Assembly: GCF_051201625.1 (NCBI RefSeq)
Contig: NZ_CP179203.1
Span: 3,410,001-3,474,000 of the forward strand
Reading direction: 5' to 3'
DNA from: Shimia sp051201625
Lineage (GTDB): Bacteria; Pseudomonadota; Alphaproteobacteria; Rhodobacterales; Rhodobacteraceae
Length of the DNA: 64,000 bases
Position 1 is the first letter of the stretch. Each line of letters opens with the position of its first letter. The notes beneath the pieces were generated by a model. That model was not told where the DNA came from. It saw nothing but the letters and a program-made list of their open reading frames with translations, and made no database searches. Positions 53,616-63,278 of the stretch are shown here, piece by piece. Position numbers and translations under genes: made by a program.

Positions 53616-56600
53616 TCAACTCGCCGCGCGGCGACGACGTCGCATGGTGAAAAGGGTTCCAACTGCCGATAGCGCGTATACGATAAGGGAAATTGCTAAA
53701 GCGCCCACAATAAACGCGCCAAAGGTCATCGCAATGCCATCAACCAGATCGAGTGCTGGCACCCATTCTACCAATTGCGGATGCAACTGCCCTTGCCAAA
53801 CCGTCCAGCCTAGAGTGACCGCCAGCCACAAACCGATCGCTGTCGCTGCAATAGCCAAGACAACCCGTAATCCCTTTGCCTGAAATCCATACCTCAAAGC
53901 ACCGACTTGGCGAGCAATATCGGATTGGATCGCTATCAATGCGGGTACAATCAATAGTACCAAAAACATACCAACACCTAGTCCATAAACTAAAGTGATC
54001 ACCGTCGGCTTTAAAAATAGCGCCTGCTGCGAGCGCTCGAACAGTAGCGGTGCCAGCCCCAAAACTGTGGTCGCCGTTGTCAGGAAAACGGGGCGAAGGC
54101 GGTCTGCAACACCATCGATAATCGACGGTATCAAGCCACGATCTTTGGCATAATCATCAATCGTAGTGACCAAAACAATTGAGTCGTTAATGATAATTCC
54201 AGTCATGCCAATCAGACCAATTACCGAGAACATACTTAGTGGCACGTCATGCATGTAGTGACCGTAAATTGTACCAACGAGTCCAAATGGAATAATCGCC
54301 ATTACCACGACGGGCCTAGTCCAACTCGAAAATACCCACGCCAAAACCAAAAAGATGCCAGCAAGGCAGAGAACAAGACCGGTGCGAGCATCTTTTAGGA
54401 AGCTGTCGGCCTGCTCCGCTAATCCAGCTAATTGCCATTCGACCTGATGTACACTGGCGATTGTTGGCAAGATTTCTGTTTCCAATCGTTCCATAATGGT
54501 TTCAGCCCGCGCAGGGTCGTCTTCTGATATGTCGCCAGTTATGTTAATCAAGCGCAGTCCATTTTCGCGCCTAACAGTACTAAAACCCGTCCGGCTCTCT
54601 ACGGTTACCAAGTCTGCCAACGGAACATACTTACCGACCGGCGTTCGCATTAGGCTGGCTTCCAAGAAGTCTGCGGTCAATTCACCTTCCGGCAATTCGA
54701 CCCGAATGCGTGCACTTCGCGGTCCGTCAGGATAAGTAGCTGCCTCTAGTCCATTCAAACGATGCCGCAAAACGCGACCCAACCCATCTATACTGAAGCC
54801 CAGCGCCTGGCCTTGAGGGGTCAATTCAAGGATTAACTCCTCCTTGTCATAGCTCAAATTATCTTCAACGGCGGAAACCTCTGGGTACTCTGAGAGGGCG
54901 GTTTTCAGCGCCTCACTAGCTGTTTTGAGTGTTTCGCTGGAAGCACCGTAAATCTGCACGTCCAATGCATCACCGCCTGGTCCCGAGCGCCAGCCCCGAA
55001 ACGAAATCGTTTCAACCAACGGATGACGAACAACTCGGTCCTGCAACTCCCCGACGAAGGCGAAACTGGAGTATGGGCGCAAATCCGCATCAATCAACTC
55101 TATAGAAATCCCGCCCAGTAAATCGGGATCCAGACTATCTGATCCTGGTAATGATCTTCCCGCGTTGCCACCAATTTCCGCGATCACATAATCAATAGGA
55201 TTTCGACCATGTCGAACCTTGTATTCTTCACCAAGTTCCTCTGTTGCACGCTGCAGTTCGCGCATCATCTTCAAACTATCTTCGCGGGTTGCGGTGGCAA
55301 GCATTGCGAAGTTTCCAGTCACAGAACCACGTTCTGGCGCATTAAAAAACCGCCATTTTACGTCGCCCTGAACGAACAATGCCATCTGGGAAGCCAGAAC
55401 GAGGATTGCCATCGCAAAAACTGGGTAGCGCAAGAAAACCACAAGTTTAATGAAATGCCGAAAAATCTTTTCGCGGAACCAACGAAAACCCACATTTACT
55501 ATCCGACTGGGAAAGTCATACCAGTGTGATTTGGCCGTATGCTTCAACGCGTGAGCCATGTGATTTGGTAAGATAAGGAAGCACTCGATCAATGACGCCA
55601 TTAAAACCGCGATAACGGTAAACGGTATGTCAGCAATCAAGTCTCCAAAACGCCCAGAAATCACTATCAGACCAAAAAACGCAATGATGGTTGTCAACGT
55701 AGAGCTGAACACTGGCATCGACATTCGTCGTGCGGCATTTTCTGCGGCTACGACCGGTAACTCATTAAGACGCCGTGCCCGGGCGTCAGCGTGTTCTCCA
55801 ACGACGATGGCGTCATCCACAACAATCCCAAGTGTAATGATCAGCGCGAATAGTGATATCATGTTTATGGTCAATCCACCCATATACATCAAAGCAATCG
55901 CCGCCATCATCGCGGTTGGTATACCAGCTGCGACCCACATTGCTGTGCGAGCATTCAAAAACAAAAATAACAATGCAACGACAAGGGCCAACCCGGTTAA
56001 GCCATTCTTTAGCAATATGTTGAGTCGACCGGAAATGGCCTCTGCTCGAGTACGGATCAATTCTAACGCGACGCCTTGGGGTAACGTTGCCTGCATTTCT
56101 GCGGCGACTTCTTCCACGATTTTTTGGATAGCAATCGCGTCCCCTTTATCGGAGCGATCTACGCGAATTGAAATCGCTGGGTCAGCACCCACGAAATAGG
56201 ATCGATTGCGGTTCACACCATCGACCCGAATTGTTGCGACGTCTCCTATCGTCAATTTCGTTCCATCAGAGTTAGATCGCAGCACGATGCTCGCAATTTC
56301 ATCAGGAGCGCGCTTTTCCACACCCGTCCGTACGCGAGCGGCGGCGCCCCTAACATCACCGGCTGGATCAGCATTCACCTCTTCAGCAACCGCGTCTGAA
56401 ATTTGCTGAAGTGAAATGTCATGAGTAATCAGTTCAACCGAAGAAACCTCAATAATTGTCTCTCGCTCGGCAAGTCCTCGGATCGTTGTGCGTGTAACAC
56501 CTTTAGTGTAAAGCCGCACTATTAACTCATCGGCAAACTTTGCGATTTGATCAACTTCAACTGGACCAGTGATGACCAAATCAGTGACACGGTCGCGCCA

Positions 56601-57017
56601 CCTCCCGCGTCTAACGATAGGGTCGTCTGCTTCGTCCGGTAATGTCGTTATCGCGTCAACCGCTACTCGAACATCATCCGTAGCTCTTGCCATGTCCCAG
56701 CCAGCCTCAAAGTCCAAAGTTATGCTGGCAGAACCCTCCGTAGATCTTGAACTCGTTTGCTCGACGCCTTCTACCGCAAGCATCGCAGGTTCCATTACTT
56801 GCACGATAGCCGCGTCAACATCTTCTGCTCCAGCACCATCCCACGACACAGAGACCGAAACATTGTCAATAATTATATCTGGAAAAAACTGAGCTCTCAT
56901 TCGAGGAAACGACGCCAGCCCTGCCATAATCAAAACGACGAGCAACAGATTTGCAGCTGTCGCATGCCGAGTAAAGTATGACAGAATTCCGCCAGCGCGA
57001 TCGCCCAGAGCACGCAT
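53616..57017 (-). CDS. RND-family efflux transporter permease
   Basis: Inner-membrane proton-driven pump of the AcrB/CzcA class, 1133 residues, the usual length being just over 1000. The layout is two repeats of one membrane helix, a large periplasmic loop and five more helices. DDAIVVGEHADARARR and IGMTGIIINDSIVLVTTIDD are the paired motifs of the central helices. A C-terminal extension of about 80 residues adds two hydrophobic segments. It lies three bases downstream of its adaptor gene. Substrate unknown; no outer-membrane channel gene is adjacent. Confidence 0.93.
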   Translation of the reverse strand: MRALGDRAGGILSYFTRHATAANLLLVVLIMAGLASFPRMRAQFFPDIIIDNVSVSVSWDGAGAEDVDAAIVQVMEPAMLAVEGVEQTSSRSTEGSASITLDFEAGWDMARATDDVRVAVDAITTLPDEADDPIVRRGRWRDRVTDLVITGPVEVDQIAKFADELIVRLYTKGVTRTTIRGLAERETIIEVSSVELITHDISLQQISDAVAEEVNADPAGDVRGAAARVRTGVEKRAPDEIASIVLRSNSDGTKLTIGDVATIRVDGVNRNRSYFVGADPAISIRVDRSDKGDAIAIQKIVEEVAAEMQATLPQGVALELIRTRAEAISGRLNILLKNGLTGLALVVALLFLFLNARTAMWVAAGIPTAMMAAIALMYMGGLTINMISLFALIITLGIVVDDAIVVGEHADARARRLNELPVVAAENAARRMSMPVFSSTLTTIIAFFGLIVISGRFGDLIADIPFTVIAVLMASLIECFLILPNHMAHALKHTAKSHWYDFPSRIVNVGFRWFREKIFRHFIKLVVFLRYPVFAMAILVLASQMALFVQGDVKWRFFNAPERGSVTGNFAMLATATREDSLKMMRELQRATEELGEEYKVRHGRNPIDYVIAEIGGNAGRSLPGSDSLDPDLLGGISIELIDADLRPYSSFAFVGELQDRVVRHPLVETISFRGWRSGPGGDALDVQIYGASSETLKTASEALKTALSEYPEVSAVEDNLSYDKEELILELTPQGQALGFSIDGLGRVLRHRLNGLEAATYPDGPRSARIRVELPEGELTADFLEASLMRTPVGKYVPLADLVTVESRTGFSTVRRENGLRLINITGDISEDDPARAETIMERLETEILPTIASVHQVEWQLAGLAEQADSFLKDARTGLVLCLAGIFLVLAWVFSSWTRPVVVMAIIPFGLVGTIYGHYMHDVPLSMFSVIGLIGMTGIIINDSIVLVTTIDDYAKDRGLIPSIIDGVADRLRPVFLTTATTVLGLAPLLFERSQQALFLKPTVITLVYGLGVGMFLVLLIVPALIAIQSDIARQVGALRYGFQAKGLRVVLAIAATAIGLWLAVTLGWTVWQGQLHPQLVEWVPALDLVDGIAMTFGAFIVGALAISLIVYALSAVGTLFTMRRRRRAAS

Positions 57018-57020
57018 CGC

Positions 57021-58475
57021 TTAACCCCCCATGCGGCTCTTGAGCCGATCGATCATCTGAGCAGGCACCTCGGACTTATTTAGCGCCGAAATCATTCTTT
57101 TCTTCACGCCGTCCGGCATACGTTGATTGGACTCGACAAATGCCACATATTTTGCCCGGTCGGCATCCGACAATTTTACCATCGGTGGCGCCTTTGGCAT
57201 TTCGTTTCCGTTATGATTTGGCTTCACCGCGATACCTTCACCGAGTAGCGGCGTACGTCGGCTAACCACACTCCGTCCGGCCAGTCCAAGACCTCGCACC
57301 AGTACCGCGTCGCCCTGACGGCGCAGCAACTTGACTTGATGGGCCTCCAGCCGATTATCATCTGATACGACCAGAACGCGACTCGCTGAGTCTAACGCAG
57401 TGGCAGGAAGTTCGATCACGTTATCTAACGCTGGCTCTCGGACTCGAACTGTCACAAAATCCCCAGGCTTTAAACCACGAGCACCATCGAGCCGAGCAAA
57501 CAATACGCGCCCAGTTTGGCCTTCTTCAACCGCGGCCGCATCTCTTGTGATGACTCCAGTTGCAGTGAGATCTTCTCCCATGACATCCAGCGAAACCATA
57601 ATTTCAGACTCGTGCAACCGACCCGTTTCATCAATGAGTCGCGCATATTGTGGGGTCGACACTCGGAACGAGACTTCTAGGGCGGCAGCATCAATCAGTC
57701 GGGCTAGTTTTTCATTCAGGGAAACAAGCCCCCCTTTCACAACGTTAACCTCTGATAGAGTGCCTGAAAAGTCAGCGTTAATCACAGTATCTTGCAAATC
57801 TTTTTCCGCTTCGGCGAGCGCAATGTGCACACGGTTGAGGCGAGTCTCAGCCTGATCGACCCGGGCCTCTGATTGCGCTACAGACCGCCTGTTGGCCAAA
57901 ACAACTTGCCGCGCGCTTGATTGCGCCAACTCGGCTGTTTCAACAGCGGTTGCGGTTCCCACACCACGCCCCTGCAGATCCACCTGCCGATCAAAGGCCT
58001 TGTTTCGTAGTTCAAACTGGGCCTCGGCCGCCGCTAATTCATCCTGAGAAAGGATCAGCATACGAACAGCGTCACGTTCTTCCGCTTCGGCGTCCAGGAG
58101 ATCACTACCAATCCTGTCCAGCGCATATCTTGCTTTTGTCGGATCAACCTCGATCAATTCTTCGCCTGCCCTCACCGCGGCGCCATCCTCGAAACGCTCC
58201 GACAGTTTCGTAATAGTGCCAGCGGCGGTCGCTCGTATTTCGAGACTGCGGCGGCTTTGAATTTCACCAAATGCGACCAACTCCGGAGCTATGCTTTTTG
58301 GCACGGCTGCAACCACATTCACCGTGAAAACTCGCTCGCGTGTCGGGGGCCCACTATTGTCTCGCGACATTCGATCCTGAACGGCGTCTCTTACCAACTG
58401 ACCAGCAAAAACAAGAATACCGATCGTCGAAAACAAAAGAAAAAGACCAGTTAAGCTTTGCCTCAAGAAACGCAT
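57021..58475 (-). CDS. RND efflux periplasmic adaptor (membrane fusion protein)
   Basis: Adaptor of 484 residues that joins the pump to an outer-membrane channel. An N-terminal membrane anchor (TGLFLLFSTIGILVFAGQLV) is followed by the lipoyl half-motif (LEIRATAAGTITKL), a long helical hairpin (residues about 110-230) and the beta-barrel region (GLKPGDFVTVRV). A charged tail of about 60 residues follows. AGGAG precedes the ATG, and the promoter region holds a tandem repeat. Confidence 0.9.
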   Translation of the reverse strand: MRFLRQSLTGLFLLFSTIGILVFAGQLVRDAVQDRMSRDNSGPPTRERVFTVNVVAAVPKSIAPELVAFGEIQSRRSLEIRATAAGTITKLSERFEDGAAVRAGEELIEVDPTKARYALDRIGSDLLDAEAEERDAVRMLILSQDELAAAEAQFELRNKAFDRQVDLQGRGVGTATAVETAELAQSSARQVVLANRRSVAQSEARVDQAETRLNRVHIALAEAEKDLQDTVINADFSGTLSEVNVVKGGLVSLNEKLARLIDAAALEVSFRVSTPQYARLIDETGRLHESEIMVSLDVMGEDLTATGVITRDAAAVEEGQTGRVLFARLDGARGLKPGDFVTVRVREPALDNVIELPATALDSASRVLVVSDDNRLEAHQVKLLRRQGDAVLVRGLGLAGRSVVSRRTPLLGEGIAVKPNHNGNEMPKAPPMVKLSDADRAKYVAFVESNQRMPDGVKKRMISALNKSEVPAQMIDRLKSRMGG

Positions 58476-58515
58476 TTGTCAACTCTACTCCTCAGTACCG
58501 CGAAAGTGAAATTTT

Positions 58516-58543
58516 GTATCTCACCAAAGGTATCTCACCAAAG
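58516..58543. repeat. Two tandem copies of a 14-base repeat in the RND promoter region
   Basis: GTATCTCACCAAAG occurs twice back to back (58516-58529 and 58530-58543) with no mismatch, 41 bases upstream of the adaptor start. It could be a regulator's direct-repeat site or a simple duplication. Confidence 0.85.
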
Positions 58544-58666
58544 AACTTTAATTGTACTGTATAATCTTACGGGTCGATGTGACTTTTCCGTCAAAAAAAT
58601 AAAAAAATATCGCGGAAAAACGATTTATCGAAATGTGAGCTTTGCTATTTCAAGAGAAAAAGCGCG

Positions 58667-59209
58667 TCACTTGCGCCGCATGTGTTCATCTAGGCGCGGC
58701 ATGATCTCGACAAAATTGCATGGACGATGTCGGTAGTCTAGTTGCCATTTTAATATGTTATCCCAAGCGTCTTTACAGGCACCGGGGCTTCCCGGTAGTG
58801 CAAACAAATATGTGCCCATCGCAACGCCCCCAGTGGCTCGACTTTGGACCGCGCTAGTTCCTATTTTTTGTAGCGACATAGTCGTAAAAACTGTAGCAAA
58901 TGCTTCGATTTCTTTTTCATAAACATCACGATGCGCTTCGACAGTCACGTCTCGGCCAGTCAAACCAGTGCCACCAGTCGTTATAATCACGTCGACGTCC
59001 TGATTTGTGCACCAAGCGCGTAATTGGTCCGCAATAGTTGTTCGCTCATCGTGCACAATCTTTCGGTCAGCCAAATTATGCCCTGCATCCTCCAAAAGTT
59101 TGACTAAAGTAGCTCCTGATCGGTCTTCCTCAATCGAACGGGTATCACTGACAGTCAATACGGCAATGCGCACCGGAATAAACTTTTTACTTTCGTCAAT
59201 CCTGCTCAT
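58667..59209 (-). CDS. moaB: Molybdenum cofactor biosynthesis protein B
   Basis: MogA/MoaB-family protein of 180 residues involved in adenylylation of molybdopterin before metal insertion. The MPT-binding motif IITTGGTGLTGRDV and the AVLTVSDTRSIEEDRSG start are characteristic, and FALPGSPGA is conserved near the end. The ATG at 59209 follows GGAG and overlaps the metallophosphoesterase stop. Together with the mob/moeA operon at 27-31 kb it shows an active molybdenum cofactor pathway. Confidence 0.92.
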   Translation of the reverse strand: MSRIDESKKFIPVRIAVLTVSDTRSIEEDRSGATLVKLLEDAGHNLADRKIVHDERTTIADQLRAWCTNQDVDVIITTGGTGLTGRDVTVEAHRDVYEKEIEAFATVFTTMSLQKIGTSAVQSRATGGVAMGTYLFALPGSPGACKDAWDNILKWQLDYRHRPCNFVEIMPRLDEHMRRK

Positions 59210-59817
59210 TTCCAAACTCCGTTCCTAAATTCAAACCAATTGGTCGTTGGGCCTAGGTTAACAATACGCGATTGCCCCACTTTTGCACTCTCGCCCCAGC
59301 AATCATGTATGTGGCCGCACATCACCAACCCGGGAGTTTCTCTTTTGATAGCGTTTAATACCGACACTGACCCCAAAGACATCCCACTTGAGGAGAGATC
59401 CACAAAGCCTTTGGGTGGCGAATGAGTGATCAGTAGGTCACTATCTCCAAACTTGGATAACATATCTTCAGCAACTTCTTCGGTAAGATCGCAAGACCAA
59501 TCTGTAAAAGGCGTCACCGGCACAGCATAGCCAAGACCAAATACTCGCAAACCAGCGATTTCCATCGACTGCCCGTGCAGAACTGTTACATTTTTGGGAA
59601 CCACCTCCCTCAATTCTTTTTCGCTTTCGTTGTTTCCAGGAACTACAATCATCGGTGATTGAATGCTATCCAGAAGCCCAAATGCCTCAGATAAACCGCA
59701 ACGCTGATTGCAAAAATCTCCAACACCTATCACCAGATCAGCTTCAAAGCTGGCTGCAACAATATCTCGAGCCGCGCGATGCGAATGGTGCATATCGGAA
59801 AATGCCAATATTTTCAT
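59206..59817 (-). CDS. Metallophosphoesterase
   Basis: A 203-residue calcineurin-like phosphoesterase with the complete dinuclear metal motif set: SDMHH, VGDF, PGNNE, ITHSPP and GHIHD. Such small members hydrolyse phosphodiesters or phosphomonoesters; the substrate is not evident. Its ATG overlaps the upstream uracil-DNA glycosylase stop (ATGA) and its stop overlaps moaB, so three genes are coupled. Confidence 0.87.
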   Translation of the reverse strand: MKILAFSDMHHSHRAARDIVAASFEADLVIGVGDFCNQRCGLSEAFGLLDSIQSPMIVVPGNNESEKELREVVPKNVTVLHGQSMEIAGLRVFGLGYAVPVTPFTDWSCDLTEEVAEDMLSKFGDSDLLITHSPPKGFVDLSSSGMSLGSVSVLNAIKRETPGLVMCGHIHDCWGESAKVGQSRIVNLGPTTNWFEFRNGVWK

Positions 59818-60599
59818 ACGGCGGTCTCCAATTTGGCCTTCAAACTCAGTAAATCCGCCCATGCTTCGCGCTTGGCAGCAGGTCGACGCAAGAGAAACGC
59901 TGGGTGAAACATCGGCAGGACGGGACTGCCTAGTGCTTCAAACCAATGTCCCCGAAGTCGGCTGATGCCACGCCTACCAAGCACAGCCTGACAACTAATA
60001 TTACCCATCAAAACAAGAACGTCAGGTGCAACAATTTCAACATGGCGCTCCAAGAAGGGCGTCAACATTGCAATCTCTTCTGGTTTTGGATCGCGATTCT
60101 GCGGCGGGCGCCAGGGCAGCACGTTAGTGATGTAAACGGAATCTTTTGACAGTTGGGTTGAGCGCCCCATGTTTATTGATCCAAGCATTCGGTCAAGTAA
60201 TTGTCCCGCGCGGCCAACAAAAGGCCTGCCCTGGCTATCCTCATCCCGACCAGGCGCTTCGCCGATAATCATTACACGGCCCTCAGGATTACCGTCGCCA
60301 AACACCAATTTTTTTGCTCCAAGCTTCAACTCGCAATAATCGAAGGTCTCCAGAGCAGCGCGCAGCCCAACCAAATCTTTCGCACCCCGCGCCGCCTGCC
60401 GCGCAACCTGCACGGCATCAACCTCGGGCGCCAAAACCAAGGTGGCAGGCTGCGCTTTAGATAATGCCTTGTCCTGAACCTGCTTTTCAGGAGCCTCGTA
60501 ACGGTTAAGCGGTGCATCGAGGACAGCTTCGGTGGCACCAAGTTCCACCTGCCATTCCAACAGGACACGCGCAGTGTGATGGTCGATAGCTAAATCCAT
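59814..60599 (-). CDS. Uracil-DNA glycosylase, family 4-like
   Basis: A 261-residue DNA repair enzyme that removes uracil from DNA. The catalytic motif GEAPGRDEDSQGRPFVG and the second motif MFHPAFLLRRP are those of the family 4 group. Family 4 normally coordinates a 4Fe-4S cluster with four cysteines, but only two cysteines are present (FDYC and NISC), so the cluster is probably absent. The first 80 residues are a divergent extension. It is the first of the three coupled genes. Confidence 0.88.
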   Translation of the reverse strand: MDLAIDHHTARVLLEWQVELGATEAVLDAPLNRYEAPEKQVQDKALSKAQPATLVLAPEVDAVQVARQAARGAKDLVGLRAALETFDYCELKLGAKKLVFGDGNPEGRVMIIGEAPGRDEDSQGRPFVGRAGQLLDRMLGSINMGRSTQLSKDSVYITNVLPWRPPQNRDPKPEEIAMLTPFLERHVEIVAPDVLVLMGNISCQAVLGRRGISRLRGHWFEALGSPVLPMFHPAFLLRRPAAKREAWADLLSLKAKLETAV

Positions 60600-60646
60600 T
60601 TCCGTAACCTATTACACCGAAGCAAATTTTTAAACAGAATGTAAGT

Positions 60647-61600
60647 TTAAATCCGATTGGGGAGCGGCAAACTACGGTCAAACGCCTCGAGGTTTTCAAC
60701 TGCCATTAACCCCATTTGCGTGCGAATTTCCAATGCCGCCGTACCCAGATGAGGCAAGAGCACGACATTTTCCATTTTGATTAATTCTGCCGGAACCTTG
60801 GGCTCATTTTCGTAAACATCTAAGCCCGCGCCTTCGATTACGCCATTTTTGAGCGCCTCGATCAGAGCCACCTCATCAACCACGTCACCTCTGGAAATGT
60901 TGATAAACCGGGCATGTGACGGCAATGCCGCGAAAACCCCTGCGTTGATAATGTGATGCGTTGCAGCCCCACCAGGCACCGCCGCCACTAAAAAATCTAC
61001 ATTACTGGCTAGCTCGTTAAGGCTCTCATAGCGTTTTGCATCAAAACCAATCTGTTTGATCGACCGATTGTAATATTTGACCCTCATACCGAAGCCAAAG
61101 TGACAGCGATGTGCAATTGCTTGACCAATCCGCCCCATGCCAACCACACCGACCGCTTTGCCTGATAAGTGCAGACCCATCATCTGGGTTGGATGCCAAC
61201 CCTCCCATGTACCTGCACGCACCATACGCTCACCCTCACCAGCACGCCGTGCGCTCATCAGCATTAACATCAGCGCAATATCCGCCGTTGCTTCCGTGAC
61301 CGCCCCCGGTGTATTCGTGACCATAATCCCAGCGGCCGTCGCAGCATCCACATCAATATGATTGTAGCCTACGCCAAAATTAGCCAAGAGCTGGCAGCGG
61401 GGCGCACCAATATCCGCAAATACGTCATGATCATAGACATCCCCAAGAGTTGGCATGACAACGTCAAAATTTCGCAATGATTGACGCAATTCCGCACCTT
61501 GTAGCGGACGATTGCTCTGTCGAACTGTCGTGTCAAACCCAGCCTGTGCCCGAGCCAAAACAGAGTCCGGCATTGGTCGCGTAATGAGAAGTTTTTTCAA
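60647..61600 (-). CDS. D-2-hydroxyacid dehydrogenase (glyoxylate/hydroxypyruvate reductase type)
   Basis: NAD(P)-dependent dehydrogenase of 317 residues. The Rossmann motif is GVVGMGRIGQAIAH, NISRGDVVDE follows, and the catalytic histidine lies in LLPHLGTAALEIR. The Arg and Glu of the catalytic triad fall in NISRGD and VYENEPKVP. Glyoxylate or hydroxypyruvate reduction is the likely role. The start overlaps the csaA stop by four bases. Confidence 0.9.
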   Translation of the reverse strand: MKKLLITRPMPDSVLARAQAGFDTTVRQSNRPLQGAELRQSLRNFDVVMPTLGDVYDHDVFADIGAPRCQLLANFGVGYNHIDVDAATAAGIMVTNTPGAVTEATADIALMLMLMSARRAGEGERMVRAGTWEGWHPTQMMGLHLSGKAVGVVGMGRIGQAIAHRCHFGFGMRVKYYNRSIKQIGFDAKRYESLNELASNVDFLVAAVPGGAATHHIINAGVFAALPSHARFINISRGDVVDEVALIEALKNGVIEGAGLDVYENEPKVPAELIKMENVVLLPHLGTAALEIRTQMGLMAVENLEAFDRSLPLPNRI

Positions 61601-61935
61601 TGCATGCGCCTCCCATTTGGCACCACAATATCCGGGCTAATTAACACAATTTCTCCGGTGTCATCCGATAATCCAAGGACCAGTATTTCAGACATAAACT
61701 TACCAATTTGTTTTGGCGGAAAATTCACGACTGCCATCACTTGCTTACCGACCAAACTAACAGGATCATAATGCTTCGTTACTTGCGCAGAACTTTTGCG
61801 TTCACCAATTCCGTCTCCGAAATCTACCCAAATTTTCAAAGCGGGTTTACGAGCTTCGGGAAATTGCTCCACACGCGTCACGGTACCAACTCGAATGTCG
61901 ACCTTCAAAAATTCGTCAAATTTCAAGTCAGCCAT
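61597..61935 (-). CDS. csaA: tRNA-binding protein CsaA
   Basis: A 112-residue OB-fold protein like B. subtilis CsaA and the tRNA-binding domain of methionyl-tRNA synthetase. It begins MADLKFDEFLKVDIRVGTV and ends with the conserved NGRRMH tail. CsaA binds tRNA and has been linked to protein secretion as a chaperone. The ATG at 61935 lies inside the proC tail (8-base overlap). Confidence 0.92.
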   Translation of the reverse strand: MADLKFDEFLKVDIRVGTVTRVEQFPEARKPALKIWVDFGDGIGERKSSAQVTKHYDPVSLVGKQVMAVVNFPPKQIGKFMSEILVLGLSDDTGEIVLISPDIVVPNGRRMH

Positions 61936-62743
61936 TAGCAAGCTCTCGCGATCGCTCTGACGCAGCCCCTACGGTTTTGATCATCAGCGGCGGCAAACCC
62001 TTGGCCGGGTCCATCAAAACGGCTAAGCCAGCCTCTGTCGTACCATTCGGGCTAGTGACGTTTTTCCGCAATGTCTCGGGAGTCTCCTCAGCCATTTCAG
62101 CTAGTGCACCCGCCCCTGCAACCGTAGCTTTTGCCAGCGCCATTGCGAGGCTTGGATCTAGTCCTTGAGTTTCACCCGCAGCGGCCAGTGTTTCAATCAG
62201 GTGGAAAACATACGCCGGCCCAGATCCACTCACGCCGGTTACCGCGTCCATTTGTGTTTCTCGGTCTAGGCGCACTACCTGGCCGACCGCGCGGATCAAA
62301 GTCTCAGCCAAAACCAAGCCTGCTTCACCCGCTTGCACATTCCCAAAAACGGCGGTAATGCCTTTGCCTACCGCTGCAGGGGTATTGGGCATCGCCCGAA
62401 CGACTGGTGTACTTTCTCCCAAAACCTCTTCGTAATTAGCGATGGAAATACCCGCCGCAACAGACACGAACAACGTTCTCCCATTGCCCATCGACTTCAG
62501 CGAAGGTAGCGCGGCAGCCATCATCTGAGGCTTCACCGCAACCAATACTATTGCCGGTTCCTTCGGCAGCTCTAGGTTAATATTGACAGCAGTCGCTTTG
62601 AGCCAATCGCTTGGGAAAGGATCCTTTACCCAAACAGACGTTGGCGGTAGTCCGTCTGCCAACCAACCCTGCAACATGGCCGATCCCATCTTGCCACAGC
62701 CAAGAAGCACTAGACCTCGATCGGCCACTACATTCATATCCAT
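61928..62743 (-). CDS. proC: Pyrroline-5-carboxylate reductase
   Basis: Last enzyme of proline synthesis, reducing pyrroline-5-carboxylate with NAD(P)H. The cofactor loop LLGCGKMGSAML, RAMPNTPAAVGKG and the dimer helix VSGSGPAYVF are all present. The start at 62743 follows GGGGGA and yields 271 residues; a longer frame runs to 62809 without family similarity. It is followed by csaA and preceded by the YbjN gene. Confidence 0.93.
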   Translation of the reverse strand: MDMNVVADRGLVLLGCGKMGSAMLQGWLADGLPPTSVWVKDPFPSDWLKATAVNINLELPKEPAIVLVAVKPQMMAAALPSLKSMGNGRTLFVSVAAGISIANYEEVLGESTPVVRAMPNTPAAVGKGITAVFGNVQAGEAGLVLAETLIRAVGQVVRLDRETQMDAVTGVSGSGPAYVFHLIETLAAAGETQGLDPSLAMALAKATVAGAGALAEMAEETPETLRKNVTSPNGTTEAGLAVLMDPAKGLPPLMIKTVGAASERSRELANG

Positions 62744-62777
62744 TGAAGGTCCCCCATCACGACGTTGAGGGGGATTG

Positions 62778-63278
62778 TTACGCTCGCCCGTAAGCCTCTG
62801 CAATGGCAACTTGCATAGCGCTCTCTACGTCGCGGTCGCCCCAGACTACCAATTGAAACGCTGGATAATAGCGCTCTGCACTGACGATTGCGGCATTTAT
62901 CATCACATCGATTTGATCTGGGCTTGCCATTTGCCCACCTGAGAGCATCAGGCCATAACGATAGATCATCAGCTTTTGTTCGTTCCAGTAGGTAAATGCA
63001 CCCGCCCAACATTTGTCATTTACAGCGTTCAGTGCTTCCCAAAGCTGAGGAAGCTTACCCTCCGGTGGTTCCATCTCAAAAGAACAGACTAACCGGAGTG
63101 TTTCGTCGTAGGCCGACCAAGCCAGCGTTATTGAATAGGTTTTCCACTGTCCCTCAACAGCCATTGCAATCTGATCATCGGCAATACGGTCAAAACTCCA
63201 GTCATGGTGTTCCGCAATATGCTCAACGATATCGATAGGGTGAAGGTCGTCGTCCAAAATGTGTTCTGACAATGCCAT
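62778..63278 (-). CDS. YbjN domain-containing protein
   Basis: A 166-residue protein of the YbjN family, which has a type III secretion chaperone-like fold and an unclear, possibly stress-related role. Characteristic stretches are HPIDIVEHIAEHHDWSFDRI and YWNEQKLMIYRYGLML. AGAGGTGG lies just upstream of the ATG. A longer frame to 63359 has no family match. It sits upstream of proC on the same strand. Confidence 0.88.
   Translation of the reverse strand: MALSEHILDDDLHPIDIVEHIAEHHDWSFDRIADDQIAMAVEGQWKTYSITLAWSAYDETLRLVCSFEMEPPEGKLPQLWEALNAVNDKCWAGAFTYWNEQKLMIYRYGLMLSGGQMASPDQIDVMINAAIVSAERYYPAFQLVVWGDRDVESAMQVAIAEAYGRA

Noticed and set aside
55627..56199. 190-codon frame opposite the RND permease
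   Set aside because: Antisense to a conserved membrane gene and made of Ala/Ile/Thr-rich low-complexity sequence typical of shadows of hydrophobic genes.
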